The notes: a model not told the origin generated them from the sequence alone. 64,000 bases of DNA from Palsa-1248 sp963737835 (GCA_963737835.1 CAVTUH010000001.1:248001-312000); one strand, 5' to 3'. Shown: positions 17,546 to 25,492, numbered from the stretch's first letter. Made by a program: numbers and translations.

Positions 17546-18609
17546 TGCACGCCTTCGGATCTTCGACTTCGTCGCGACCGACGCCTGTGGCGTCGCAAGG
17601 CTTCACTGCGACGACGAGCCACACGCGCGATCGGGGGTGGTTGCGGCGCGGGGACCCCGGGTCGATTGAGCAGTTCGTAGGACCACTCGGCGAAGAGCGG
17701 GCACCGCCGGAGTACTACCCACGCGAAGAATGCATCGGACGGCATGAAGGCCCGATCCCATCTGACCGTTGCGGACACTTTCCTTCTGCCCCAGTACACT
17801 CGGCCGCGCTTCTCAGCGGGCTGCTTTCCTTCCTTCATCACCTCGGACAGGAACCATCCCCAAATTGTCTGACCCTCGTCGCGCAGAGTGCACAGATCCT
17901 CGTCGGTCAACGACTGAATCAGCGCGCGGATTGCGGGCAGGCTCGCACATTCCGAGAGAAGCTCGAGCACCCCTGGCACAATGGGCAGTAGTCCCTTCAG
18001 CAGCCGCGCAACTTCGTCGGAAGGGCTTGCAGCCTCGAGCGCATCCAAGACGATTTGCAAGTCGTCGTTTTCGTAGCCACGGATCAGCCCTCTCTCACCC
18101 GGTTTCGCGTCGTGAAGGCGCCCTAGCAGCAGCTCCACCATTAAGCACGCGAGCGTTTCCGCTCTCTGCTTGCGTATCCTGCGACGGATTGATCCAAACC
18201 ATCGCGGGGCTCGCTCGAATGCGAGCGCAGTAATCGGGTTCCCTTTCAGACCACTCTTAAAGTCCGCATAACCCTCTCGCAGCTCGGCTTCCCACCCATC
18301 CAAGCGGTCGATCAAGTCACGACGCACATCGGCCGTGACATCGAACCCAAAACACCATTGGGCCCAGCGCACATCTTCGAGTCCCGGATGCGCCTGCAGG
18401 AACCACGTAATGCTCAGTACCCGCGGCAGCGCTTCCGTCGGATAGCGGGATTCAGTCCCGCGACCACGCCCCAGGAATCGGCGGGTCGGCGGGGGTAAGA
18501 GATTCCACTTGCGCCATCGCTCGAGCTGTCTCTCACTCACGTCAAGACGCAGCCGATCCGTGACCGCCAACAACTCGTCTAGGGTGATGTGATCTGCTGC
18601 AGGCGGCAT
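17542..18609 (-). CDS. MerR-like HTH protein of unknown role, partner of the zinc-module protein
   Basis: This 355-residue protein has a MerR-like DNA-binding start at residues 8-75: ITLDELLAVTDRLRLDVSER, then WRKWNLLPPPTRRF and RYPTEALPRVLSI. A mainly helical middle follows, with a strongly basic Arg-rich tail (RRRSEALRRHRRRSRRSRR). The family is not recognised; length and tail are unusual for a simple MerR regulator. It overlaps the downstream zinc-module gene at ATGA (17542-17545) and is divergent from the Xis-like operon, 136 bp away. It could control either transcription unit from the shared intergenic region. Confidence 0.65.
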   Translation of the reverse strand: MPPAADHITLDELLAVTDRLRLDVSERQLERWRKWNLLPPPTRRFLGRGRGTESRYPTEALPRVLSITWFLQAHPGLEDVRWAQWCFGFDVTADVRRDLIDRLDGWEAELREGYADFKSGLKGNPITALAFERAPRWFGSIRRRIRKQRAETLACLMVELLLGRLHDAKPGERGLIRGYENDDLQIVLDALEAASPSDEVARLLKGLLPIVPGVLELLSECASLPAIRALIQSLTDEDLCTLRDEGQTIWGWFLSEVMKEGKQPAEKRGRVYWGRRKVSATVRWDRAFMPSDAFFAWVVLRRCPLFAEWSYELLNRPGVPAPQPPPIARVARRRSEALRRHRRRSRRSRRSEGVQ

Positions 18610-18745
18610 GCAGCAAGATACATCCCGCCGCCGAATTCAGCACGAAGCGAAAGTCGAGTGCACTACCATCGTCACACGCGTCACGAGAAGCGCGAGGCTC
18701 TGGTGACCCGTCGAATCACTACCGACCTATGGAACAGCGGAGGAA

Positions 18746-18982
18746 ATGGCGATGGACCGCTTACTCACAGCCGCCGACGCGGCTCGGGTACTCGGCATAA
18801 CCGCGGCGGCGGTGCGGCGCATGGAGCAACGTGGAACGCTCAGGGCCATCCTGAGAACCGTTGGCGGGATACGACTCTTTTCTCAAGGTGATGTCGACGC
18901 ACTAGCGGCGGCTCGCCTGCGACAACCCACACAGCGCGGCCGCGCCGCAGGCGACGAGCGCGAGCTGCTCGCGGATCAATGA
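18746..18982 (+). CDS. Small HTH (MerR/Xis-like) DNA-binding protein
   Basis: This 78-residue protein consists almost entirely of a winged HTH of the MerR/excisionase type: LLTAADAARVLGITAAAVRR, then MEQRGTLRA and FSQGDVDALAAAR. It is preceded by a GGAGGAAAT ribosome site. It is first in a chain of overlapping genes ending with the integrase, the usual place for a recombination directionality factor or an operon regulator. It overlaps the next gene at ATGA. Whether it acts as excisionase or as repressor cannot be told from sequence. Confidence 0.8.
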   Translation: MAMDRLLTAADAARVLGITAAAVRRMEQRGTLRAILRTVGGIRLFSQGDVDALAAARLRQPTQRGRAAGDERELLADQ

Positions 18983-20652
18983 CGCGGGCCAGGCCGATGG
19001 TTCGCGGCGCGGGACTGAGAACTATGAGAGTATCTCAATGGGAACCTATGGCATCCCCAAACGGTGATGACCCTACGATCCAGGACGAACTGCACGCTCT
19101 GGGCCTCCTAGTCGAACGCCACCAGAGCGCGCCCGGCGCATGCCTCGGACTGGCACCCACGATGTTCATCGTTCCGACAATCAGAGAGACAGTCAGAGTA
19201 GTCCTGCTCGAGGAAGGTCCGATTCGCCTCGGCATCGCGCCATGGACTGGCGAAACGGCCAAGTGCATAGGCGACGCACTCAGCGCGATCGAGCGAGATC
19301 GCATCGACCGACAGGATGTCGAGGCGGCCGTTGCACGGGTACGATCGCGTTCACCAGCGAGGGCCCGAACGACGGGGACATACACTGACGCCGTCGAGGA
19401 GCGGCGGCGCGTACGGCGCTTATTGATGGAACGTGCCTCTCAAATCGAACCGGAGAGGATCGCGTGGTTTTGGCCCGGTTACATCCCCTTCGGCAAGGTG
19501 ACAACGCTCGAGGGTGATCCGGGCCTCGGCAAATCCACGCTGACAATGGGGGTCGCTGCTGCGGTCTCCCGTGGCCGCGGCGACTGGCTGCCGGGCGGCG
19601 CGGTATGCGAGGCCGCCGATGTATTCATCGTGTCGTACGAGGACGGGGCACGAGACACCATCCGCCCTCGCCTTGAGGCCGCGGGTGCCGATCTAGACCG
19701 GGTCCACATCATCCACGGCGTCGCGACCGAGGTCGGCGAGGAACTGATCACGTTGCCGATTGACATTCCGGAACTGGAGGAATCAGTCCGGCTGTTCAAG
19801 GTGGCGCTCGTCGTCATCGACCCGCTCATGGCGTCGTTCAGTAACGCCATCGACAGTTACAAGGACCAGCACATTCGCCGCGCCTTGGCACCCCTCACCA
19901 AGTTTGCTGAGCGCACGGGGGCCGCCGTCCTAGTGGTCCGGCATCTCCCGAAGGGTGGCGGTCAACGAGCGATCAATACTGGGAGCGGATCAGTCGGCAT
20001 TGGCGCCGCGGCGCGGTCGGTCCTCATGGTCGGACCTTCGTCCGCAAATCCAGAGCGACGAATCCTGGCGGTGGTGAAGTGCAATGTCGCCGCCATGGCC
20101 GCCTCCCTGGAATTCTCGATCGAGAGTGGCAGTTACACGCTCGGCGACCGCGTCGAGACCACCGCGGTGGTCGTGTGGCACGGCACCTCGACCCTCACGG
20201 CCGACGACTTGGCGGCTGAGCGAACCGAGATCACCAAGTCCGACGCCACAACGCAGAAGGCGTTCGCAATCGAGTGCCTCCGCGAGTGGCTGCAGAACGG
20301 GCCGCTTCCGAAGCAAGAACTCCTCAAGCTGGCCCGCCGGGAAGGGATCTCCGAGCGCACCTTTGAGCGGGCTGCGCGCGAGCTCAAGCTCGAGCGACGC
20401 CGCCAGGAGAACGGGCGCGACCACAAGGTGCTCTGGGCCCTGCCGTACGGCCCGCTCACTCACGCCAACCTCGGTCCGCTGCACGCTGGCGAGAGTGAGT
20501 CTGGCGGCAGTGAATTGATAGGGCCATCGAGCGACGCTCCAACATGTTCGACCACAATGGGGGGACGACAAGAATCCACTCGGGCCACTCCGGCCGCGAC
20601 TACAAAGTTTGGCGAGAATGGAGTCGGTGACGTCGAGGAGGGCATTCTATGA
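18979..20652 (+). CDS. RepA-like AAA ATPase (RecA-fold helicase), element replication protein
   Basis: This 557-residue protein has a central AAA_25/RepA-type domain (about residues 150-400): Walker A GDPGLGKSTL, acidic strand FIVSYEDG, Walker B VALVVIDPLMASF and the sensor block VLVVRHLPKGGGQRA. A C-terminal winged helix (PKQELLKLARREGISERTFE) follows, with a disordered tail. Hexameric ATPases of this kind act as replicative helicases of RSF1010-type plasmids and of many integrative elements. Translation is coupled to the HTH gene before it and to the TubC_N-like peptide after it by 4-bp overlaps. The N-terminal ~130 residues are not recognised. Confidence 0.85.
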   Translation: MTRARPMVRGAGLRTMRVSQWEPMASPNGDDPTIQDELHALGLLVERHQSAPGACLGLAPTMFIVPTIRETVRVVLLEEGPIRLGIAPWTGETAKCIGDALSAIERDRIDRQDVEAAVARVRSRSPARARTTGTYTDAVEERRRVRRLLMERASQIEPERIAWFWPGYIPFGKVTTLEGDPGLGKSTLTMGVAAAVSRGRGDWLPGGAVCEAADVFIVSYEDGARDTIRPRLEAAGADLDRVHIIHGVATEVGEELITLPIDIPELEESVRLFKVALVVIDPLMASFSNAIDSYKDQHIRRALAPLTKFAERTGAAVLVVRHLPKGGGQRAINTGSGSVGIGAAARSVLMVGPSSANPERRILAVVKCNVAAMAASLEFSIESGSYTLGDRVETTAVVVWHGTSTLTADDLAAERTEITKSDATTQKAFAIECLREWLQNGPLPKQELLKLARREGISERTFERAARELKLERRRQENGRDHKVLWALPYGPLTHANLGPLHAGESESGGSELIGPSSDAPTCSTTMGGRQESTRATPAATTKFGENGVGDVEEGIL

Positions 20653-20798
20653 CGCCGCAGGAGCTCGAGGGGGAGCTTGCGCGGCGCGGGGTCACAGTCT
20701 ACACACGCGCGGGTCAGCTGCGGTATCTCGCCCCTCGCGGCGCCACGACCGAGGAGCTGCGTGCGGCTGCAGCCAAACATAGAGACACTCTGCATTAG
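20649..20798 (+). CDS. 49-residue TubC_N-docking-like peptide
   Basis: This short gene starts with ATG overlapping the TGA of the ATPase gene and ends with TAG immediately before the next ATG. The residues (MTPQELEGELARRGVTVYTR, then LRYLAPRGA and TTEELRAAAAKHRDTL) follow the TubC_N docking-domain pattern: helix, hairpin with LRY-x-AP-x-G, then two helices. This domain occurs in polyketide docking, and also as free or fused pieces next to primases and helicases of mobile elements. The seamless junctions on both sides support it being real despite its size. It probably binds a partner in the replication complex. Confidence 0.7.
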   Translation: MTPQELEGELARRGVTVYTRAGQLRYLAPRGATTEELRAAAAKHRDTLH

Positions 20799-20999
20799 AT
20801 GGCGCAAGCGGCCGATGCAATCCTCGGCCGCGAGCTCGAGGCAGAACACCAACGCGCAATTGCGTTTGAGAGGCAAACGACGCGGGACTTGGATGCGCCG
20901 GCGCCGGTCTCGCCTCGCGGGTTCGCGGCACGACGAGAACGACCCGCTCGGGTCGCGGCGTTCACGCGCCCACTCCTGGCCATTGGTAGCGAGCCATGA
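20799..20999 (+). CDS. Small 66-residue protein of unknown function
   Basis: ATG follows directly on the stop of the TubC_N-like gene (TAG then ATG), and the stop overlaps the next start at ATGA. The N-terminal half is helical and charged (MAQAADAILGRELEAEHQRA, FERQTTRDL); the rest is Pro/Arg-rich. There is no known domain. Gene order and coupling imply a structural or adaptor role in the integration/replication operon. Confidence 0.6.
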   Translation: MAQAADAILGRELEAEHQRAIAFERQTTRDLDAPAPVSPRGFAARRERPARVAAFTRPLLAIGSEP

Positions 21000-21385
21000 G
21001 CGGAGTATCGGTCTCGGACCTTCCTGCCGCGTGGCGAACCCTCGCCGGCCTACTCCGCCGCTACGGCGCGGAGGAAGCAGCGACGATGGCCGTGGCGCTC
21101 GCAGACGAGCTCGAGTCGGCGCTCCACGCGACTGATGGCGCTCTCCTCACGTTAACTGAGGCCGCGGTGGAGACGGGTTACTCGGCCGACCACCTCGGAT
21201 GGTTGGTCCGAAACGGCAGGATCCCCAATCACGGGCGGCCAAACGCACCACGGGTCCGCCGGATAGACCTGCCGCGAAAGTCGAAGTTGTTGCCGTCCGA
21301 CTTGACCGCGGGAAGGCCGCTGACCATCTCCAAGGCGCAGATTGCGCGCGCGCTCATCGACCCTCGGCACGAGGAAACCCGATGA
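20996..21385 (+). CDS. HTH DNA-binding protein upstream of the integrase
   Basis: This 129-residue protein has a helical N-terminus (LAGLLRRYGAEEAATMAVAL) and a central helix-turn-helix (LLTLTEAAVETGYSADHLGW, LVRNGRIPNHGR), followed by a basic segment (RVRRIDLPRKSK). The HTH resembles that of excisionases and of helix_turn_helix_17-type phage regulators. It overlaps both neighbours by 4 bp. With the 78-residue HTH gene at the operon head, it is the second candidate for the directionality factor. Its position immediately before int favours that. Confidence 0.75.
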   Translation: MSGVSVSDLPAAWRTLAGLLRRYGAEEAATMAVALADELESALHATDGALLTLTEAAVETGYSADHLGWLVRNGRIPNHGRPNAPRVRRIDLPRKSKLLPSDLTAGRPLTISKAQIARALIDPRHEETR

Positions 21386-22611
21386 GCCACGCACGACGCT
21401 GGAGCTGGAGCACCGGCGAGCGAGGAAGGAATAGGGTCCGAGTCTTCGAGCATCAGACCACCGGGCTCTTATTCCTCGAGATGTACGACTCTGTCGGTCC
21501 GGGCAAGAAGCCGCGCCCCAAGCGGATCGCGCTCGGGCACCGGGATCGAGAGGCTGCAAAAGCGAAGGCGGAAGAGCTGGCCATGGCGATTCGCCGTGTT
21601 CAGCATGACCGGCAGCCCGAGATCACGGTGAGCACGCTGTTTGACATCTACGTTCGTGATAGGACGCCCCAGAAGCGGTCGAAGGGGACCCAACTCCACG
21701 ACCGGCTCGTTGCGAAGTTATTCTGCCGATCCGTTGGACCGAGTCGTTTGGCCAAATCTCTCAATCGCCGGGATTGGGAGCGCTACATTGAGCACCGGCG
21801 CTCGGGGGCGTTGATTGACACTGGTGACGAGAAGGCTCGGCGCGTACGGGACCGGCAGGTGCAATACGACTTGCTGACGGTGCAGGCCGTACTCAACTGG
21901 GCGACGACTGAGCAGGACGCGCACGGCCGGCCGCTCCTCGAGCGAAATCCTCTCAAGGGGCTCGAGGCCCCGCGTGAGGACTCACCGGCACGCCCGATGA
22001 TCTCCTCGGGGGACTACGGCGCGCTGCTCGCTGCTGCACCGTCGATTCACCCGCTATTCGAGCTCGCGCTCGTGCTCGCGCACGAAACCGGCCATCGGGT
22101 GAGTGCCATTCGCATGCTTCGCTGGTCGGACGTCAACCTGGCAACAAAGGAGATTCATTGGCGCGCAGAAAATGACAAGATCGACTTTGACCACAGAGTG
22201 CCGATGAGCGATGCCGCCGCGGCCGCGCTACAGGCCGAACGAGGCCGGCGCGGTGCAATTGGCGACGCATGGATCTTCCCTGCCCTTCGGAAGCCTACGG
22301 AGCCCATTAGCCGTCATACGTTGATCCATTGGTGGGAGCGTGCCGTGGACGCGGCCCGCTTGGCGCTGCCGTCACGGTGTGGATGGCAAGCACTGCGCCG
22401 GCAGTGGACAACCGATCTCAAGCACCTCTCGCCGCTCAAGGACTTGGCGTACATGGGCGGCTGGAAGACGACGCGAACCGTCGCAGACATTTATCAACAG
22501 CCGGACGACGCGACGATGCGCTCGGCACTCGCACGGCGGCAGCCGGTCGATACGATCGGTGCGTCGGGCGAATCCACACCACGAATCCACACCACGCGCG
22601 TGAGTGCGTGA
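21382..22611 (+). CDS. int: Tyrosine recombinase, integrase of the tRNA-Ser(GGA) element
   Basis: ATG at 21382 overlaps the previous stop and gives 409 residues; an upstream extension in the same frame is ignored. Domains: an N-terminal arm-binding region (to ~70), a SAM-like core-binding domain (~75-190) and a catalytic domain. Arg I is in ETGHRVSAIRMLRWSD. The HxxR box appears as WQALRRQW (Gln in place of His). GGWK and the nucleophile Tyr in DIYQQPDD follow. The gene ends 55 bp from the att core inside tRNA-Ser, the standard arrangement. Its arm sites overlap the last codons (22571-22594). It is closely related to the broken integrase at 2532-3542. Confidence 0.93.
   Translation: MSHARRWSWSTGERGRNRVRVFEHQTTGLLFLEMYDSVGPGKKPRPKRIALGHRDREAAKAKAEELAMAIRRVQHDRQPEITVSTLFDIYVRDRTPQKRSKGTQLHDRLVAKLFCRSVGPSRLAKSLNRRDWERYIEHRRSGALIDTGDEKARRVRDRQVQYDLLTVQAVLNWATTEQDAHGRPLLERNPLKGLEAPREDSPARPMISSGDYGALLAAAPSIHPLFELALVLAHETGHRVSAIRMLRWSDVNLATKEIHWRAENDKIDFDHRVPMSDAAAAALQAERGRRGAIGDAWIFPALRKPTEPISRHTLIHWWERAVDAARLALPSRCGWQALRRQWTTDLKHLSPLKDLAYMGGWKTTRTVADIYQQPDDATMRSALARRQPVDTIGASGESTPRIHTTRVSA
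22571..22594 (+). repeat. Tandem repeats near the right end of the element (putative arm sites)
   Basis: Two direct copies of AATCCACACCA (22571-22581, 22584-22594; 13-bp period) lie within the 3' end of int, about 72 bp from the att core. They match the pair at 3803-3825 at the other end. Overlap with the coding sequence explains the Ser-Thr-Pro-Arg-Ile-His-Thr-Thr run at the protein's C-terminus. Confidence 0.65.
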
Positions 22612-22644
22612 AAAAGCCCGTCGACGAGGGACGCGTCAACGGGC
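22611..22644 (-). terminator. Rho-independent terminator of tRNA-Ser(GGA), supplied by the element
   Basis: Read on the minus strand, GCCCGTTGACG pairs with CGTCGACGGGC (one G-U) around a short loop, and TTTTT follows. It starts 23 bp after the tRNA 3' end. The T-run overlaps the integrase stop codon. Because this DNA belongs to the mobile element, integration replaced the host's own tRNA terminator. Confidence 0.75.
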
Positions 22645-22665
22645 CGTCGCACAAGCAGTTATAGA

Positions 22666-22726
22666 ACGGACGGGGCGAGATTCGAACTCGCGAGAGGCTT
22701 TCACCCCCACACGCTTTCCAGGCGTG
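22666..22726 (-). repeat. Right attachment site within tRNA-Ser(GGA)
   Basis: This is the 61-bp direct repeat partner of 3642-3702, covering the tRNA from the base after the discriminator up to the anticodon arm. Integration restores the tRNA 3' sequence, so the gene stays functional. Confidence 0.93.
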
Positions 22727-22753
22727 CGCCTTAAACCACTCGGCCACCCGTCC
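22667..22753 (-). tRNA. tRNA-Ser (anticodon GGA)
   Basis: Minus strand 22753 to 22667, 87 nt. The acceptor stem GGACGGG pairs with CCCGTCC and the discriminator is G. The anticodon loop CTGGAAA gives GGA. A long variable arm typical of class II tRNAs is present, and the T-arm is GCGAG-TTCGAAT-CTCGC. CCA is not encoded. The gene is the integration target for at least two tyrosine-recombinase elements in this window. Confidence 0.97.
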
Positions 22754-22794
22754 TTGGTCGAACAATGCAAAATAACTCGTCGGCTCCGGCTCCT

Positions 22795-24177
22795 CTACGA
22801 TGATCCCTCGGTACCGCGCTGTCGCCAGGCGAGATAAACCGGCACGCCAAGAGCAACCAGCGCCAGACCGAGCACACTATCCAGCGGCTGCGACCGCAAG
22901 CGATTAATGACGATGGCGGCCGACGCGATGATGAATGCAATGGGCACCCAAGGGTAGCCCCACATCCGGTACACCGGGCGATAATTTGGGCGCCGGCGGA
23001 GGACGAACACGCCTGTCGCCATCACGGCGAAGAACGCCCATTCGATGAAGATCACGCGGCTGAACAACTGACGATACGTGCCGGTCCAGACGAGCGCGCT
23101 CGCCCACACCGCTTGCAGCACGATCGCACGGTGCGGCGTCTGAAACCGCGGGTGCACGTCCCCGATCCACCGGAACGCGAGGCGGTCTCTCGCCATGGCG
23201 AAGTACACCCGCGGCGCCGCGAGAATGCTCCCGCTCATGGCACCAAACGCCGAGAATGCTACGAGACCCGAGATCACGGCACCGCCGCGGCTGCCGATCA
23301 GCGCTACGGCCGCATCAGCGGCGACCCTCGGGGAGGCGGCCACGCGATCCAGCGGAAGCACATAGAAGTACACCGCGTTCAGGGCGACGTAGCAGGCGGT
23401 CGCGATCCCAATGCCGATCATCAGCGCCCGCGGAATTGTTCGCTCCGGATCGATGGTTTCCTCGGCAGTGTAGGTCACGATGTGCCACCCGCCAAACGTG
23501 AACAAGCCCGCGATCAACGCCAACAGAAAGCCTTCCCCAGTGACCGGGCCAGCCGTAAATGTGGACCCAGTCTCGGCATACCTGAAATGCTCGGGCAGGT
23601 GCGACCCGACAGTGAATCCCACAACCAGCAGGAGCACGATCGCCAGCACCTTGCCGATCGTGAACATCGTTTGGAGCCTGCCCCCGAACTTCACGCCGAA
23701 ATAGTTGATCCCCGAGATCACGAGAATCGTCACAATCGCCACCGCCCGAATCCCCCGATCATCGAGCGGCATGAAAAAGCCCATGTACCGGGCGAACACC
23801 ATGGCCATCACTGAGATGATCCCGGAATGCATGATCCAGAACATTGACCAGCCCCAGAGAAAGCCAGCCAATGGGCCGAAGGTCTCTCGCAAGAAGACGT
23901 AGACCCCGCCCGCGCGCGGAAACGCCGTGGCCAACTCTGCGCACACCAGCGCCCCGAAGAGCGTCAGGATCCCCGCGACAGTCCACGCCAACAGGATGAA
24001 CGGAATGCTCGGCACGAGCGCCGTGATCTCCGACGCCTGGACGAAGACCGATGCCCCGATAATCGTACCGACGACAAGTGCCGTCGCATCGGTGAGGCGC
24101 AATGACCGAGCAAGCTGCGCACCACCAGTCGGTCCCGAGACCGCACCGTGCGGTTGCGTTGCCGCGTTGGTATACAT
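22795..24177 (-). CDS. APC-family amino acid permease
   Basis: Start ATG at 24175-24177 gives 460 residues; a longer frame on the left is opposite the amidohydrolase gene and is rejected. About 12 membrane segments are visible. The APC signature lies in the first (LRLTDATALVVGTIIGASVF) and later segments (AELATAFPRAGGVYVFLRE, GGWHIVTYTAEETIDPERTI). It should be a proton- or exchange-driven amino acid importer of the inner membrane, of the LAT/YfnA-like branch. Substrate unknown. It is divergent from the amidohydrolase with a 51-bp intergenic region, so the two may be co-regulated. Confidence 0.9.
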   Translation of the reverse strand: MYTNAATQPHGAVSGPTGGAQLARSLRLTDATALVVGTIIGASVFVQASEITALVPSIPFILLAWTVAGILTLFGALVCAELATAFPRAGGVYVFLRETFGPLAGFLWGWSMFWIMHSGIISVMAMVFARYMGFFMPLDDRGIRAVAIVTILVISGINYFGVKFGGRLQTMFTIGKVLAIVLLLVVGFTVGSHLPEHFRYAETGSTFTAGPVTGEGFLLALIAGLFTFGGWHIVTYTAEETIDPERTIPRALMIGIGIATACYVALNAVYFYVLPLDRVAASPRVAADAAVALIGSRGGAVISGLVAFSAFGAMSGSILAAPRVYFAMARDRLAFRWIGDVHPRFQTPHRAIVLQAVWASALVWTGTYRQLFSRVIFIEWAFFAVMATGVFVLRRRPNYRPVYRMWGYPWVPIAFIIASAAIVINRLRSQPLDSVLGLALVALGVPVYLAWRQRGTEGSS

Positions 24178-24228
24178 TGGTTCCACGGCACGAGCGGTCT
24201 GTCCCCTGGCTTCGAGGATCGCAGGCTC

Positions 24229-25236
24229 ATGATCATTGACGTCTTCAGTCACGTACTGCCTCCCCGCTACCTGAAGGAGCGGAACGCGCGCGCCGGCAAC
24301 CGCCTTGCGAACCAGTATGGCAAATATTTCCACGCGAATCCCGGCCTCACGGATCTCGACGCGCGGTTTCGGGCGATGGACAAGTACCCTGACGTCGTGC
24401 AGCTCATCACCATCGCCGGTCCGAATGTCGAGAGTGTCCTCGATCCGGCGGACGCGGTCGCATGCGCCAGGATCGCGAACGACGAGATGGCGGAGCTCGT
24501 GGCGAAGTACCCCGACCGCTTTGCGGGCGCCGCCGCGTGTTTGCCAATGAACGATGTCGACGCGGCGCTCGCGGAGGCAGACCGCGCGCTCGACGACTTG
24601 CGGTTCCGGGGCGTGGAAGTGTTCACCAACATTCAGGGCAAACCACTGGACTCTCCGGAGTTCTTGCCACTGTTCGAGAAGATGGCGTCGCGCAACCTGC
24701 CCATTCTCCTGCATCCCCGGCGCACGAACACCACGCCTGACTATCCCGGGGAGCAGACGTCGCGATACCTCATTTATACCAACTTCGGCTGGCCGTATGA
24801 GACGTCAATGGCGATGGCGCGCATCGCCTTTGGCGGCGTTCTCGAAAAGTACCCCACGCTTTCCATCATTACGCACCATGCCGGCGGGTTGATCCCGTAT
24901 TTCCATAAACGCGTGCAACTGTCGTGGGACTTCAACGAGATGCGGATGGGCTACCGGTTTGATGGACAGCGTCTGACTCGCGCGCCAGTCGACTACTACC
25001 GCATGTTCTACTGTGACACGGCGATTCAGGGCAACACGCCCGCGCTCATGTGCGCCTACGACTTCTTTGGCCCCGACCATGTCCTTTTTGCCACGGATGC
25101 GCCGTACGACAACCAGCTCGGCGAGCGGGTGTGCCGCGAGACGATTGCGGCGGTGCACGCGATGGACGTCGATGACACCAGCAAGCGGAAGATCTTCGAG
25201 GGTAATGCACGGCGACTCTTCCGCCTGCCGGTCTAG
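24229..25236 (+). CDS. Amidohydrolase-family protein (ACMSD-like decarboxylase/hydrolase)
   Basis: Start ATG at 24229 (MIIDVFSHVLPPRYL); 335 residues. The TIM-barrel amidohydrolase_2 pattern is seen: DVFSH at strand 1 in place of the usual D-x-H-x-H, FTNIQG, ILLHPRR, THHAGG and the late Asp in LFATDAPYD. The family includes 2-amino-3-carboxymuconate semialdehyde decarboxylase and o-pyrocatechuate decarboxylases, zinc enzymes of aromatic catabolism. The substrate cannot be predicted. The neighbouring APC permease suggests amino-acid-derived aromatic substrates, a weak inference. Confidence 0.85.
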   Translation: MIIDVFSHVLPPRYLKERNARAGNRLANQYGKYFHANPGLTDLDARFRAMDKYPDVVQLITIAGPNVESVLDPADAVACARIANDEMAELVAKYPDRFAGAAACLPMNDVDAALAEADRALDDLRFRGVEVFTNIQGKPLDSPEFLPLFEKMASRNLPILLHPRRTNTTPDYPGEQTSRYLIYTNFGWPYETSMAMARIAFGGVLEKYPTLSIITHHAGGLIPYFHKRVQLSWDFNEMRMGYRFDGQRLTRAPVDYYRMFYCDTAIQGNTPALMCAYDFFGPDHVLFATDAPYDNQLGERVCRETIAAVHAMDVDDTSKRKIFEGNARRLFRLPV

Positions 25237-25354
25237 ACGATCCCTTCACGAACCGTCCGTCTGACTCCCTCCCAGCAAAGTCATACCTGATACGATCGCT
25301 GACGTCCGTTGATCCCCTCGTGCGGACCTCGAATCGGACAGGAGTGATCGCGCA

Positions 25355-25465
25355 TCAGCCCTTCACGTACGCGAGCTTCGCGGCCACTTTTCCGGCGCGG
25401 ACCGTGAAGCCGTCCACGCCACGAATGTGCCACGGCTGGCCATTCGACCGCGCGGGTCGCTTGAT
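25355..25465 (-). pseudogene. Remnant C-terminus of an NTF2/SnoaL-like protein
   Basis: A minus frame ending at TGA 25355-25357 reads WHIRGVDGFTVRAGKVAAKL followed by AYVKG. This is the classic closing strand of SnoaL-like/nuclear transport factor 2 family proteins (D-x-FTVRDGKI-x-KLAYVK). A stop lies about 37 codons upstream and no start with the rest of the domain is seen. It is probably a decayed gene next to the DinB gene. The remaining DNA between 25237 and 25492 holds no other recognisable gene. Confidence 0.5.
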
Positions 25466-25492
25466 CCGCGGTCACCCGGCGCACGGCCGCCA

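Larger units (their letters stand above)
3703..22726 (+). mobile_element. 19.0-kb integrative element in tRNA-Ser(GGA)
   Basis: The element is delimited by 61-bp direct repeats (3642-3702 and 22666-22726; offset exactly 19,024 bp). The right copy lies inside an intact tRNA-Ser gene. An intact tyrosine integrase ends 55 bp from the tRNA, and tandem putative arm sites sit inside both ends. A replication/excision-like operon with a RepA-type ATPase precedes the integrase. No relaxase, type IV secretion, capsid or terminase gene is recognisable, so it resembles a small integrative genomic island that would depend on a helper for transfer. Cargo: protease/nuclease-like unit, IS21, DUF3800, ADOP permease, resolvase, MerR-like and zinc-module proteins. 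The small size of the core and the loss of frames in some cargo suggest partial decay. Confidence 0.88.
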
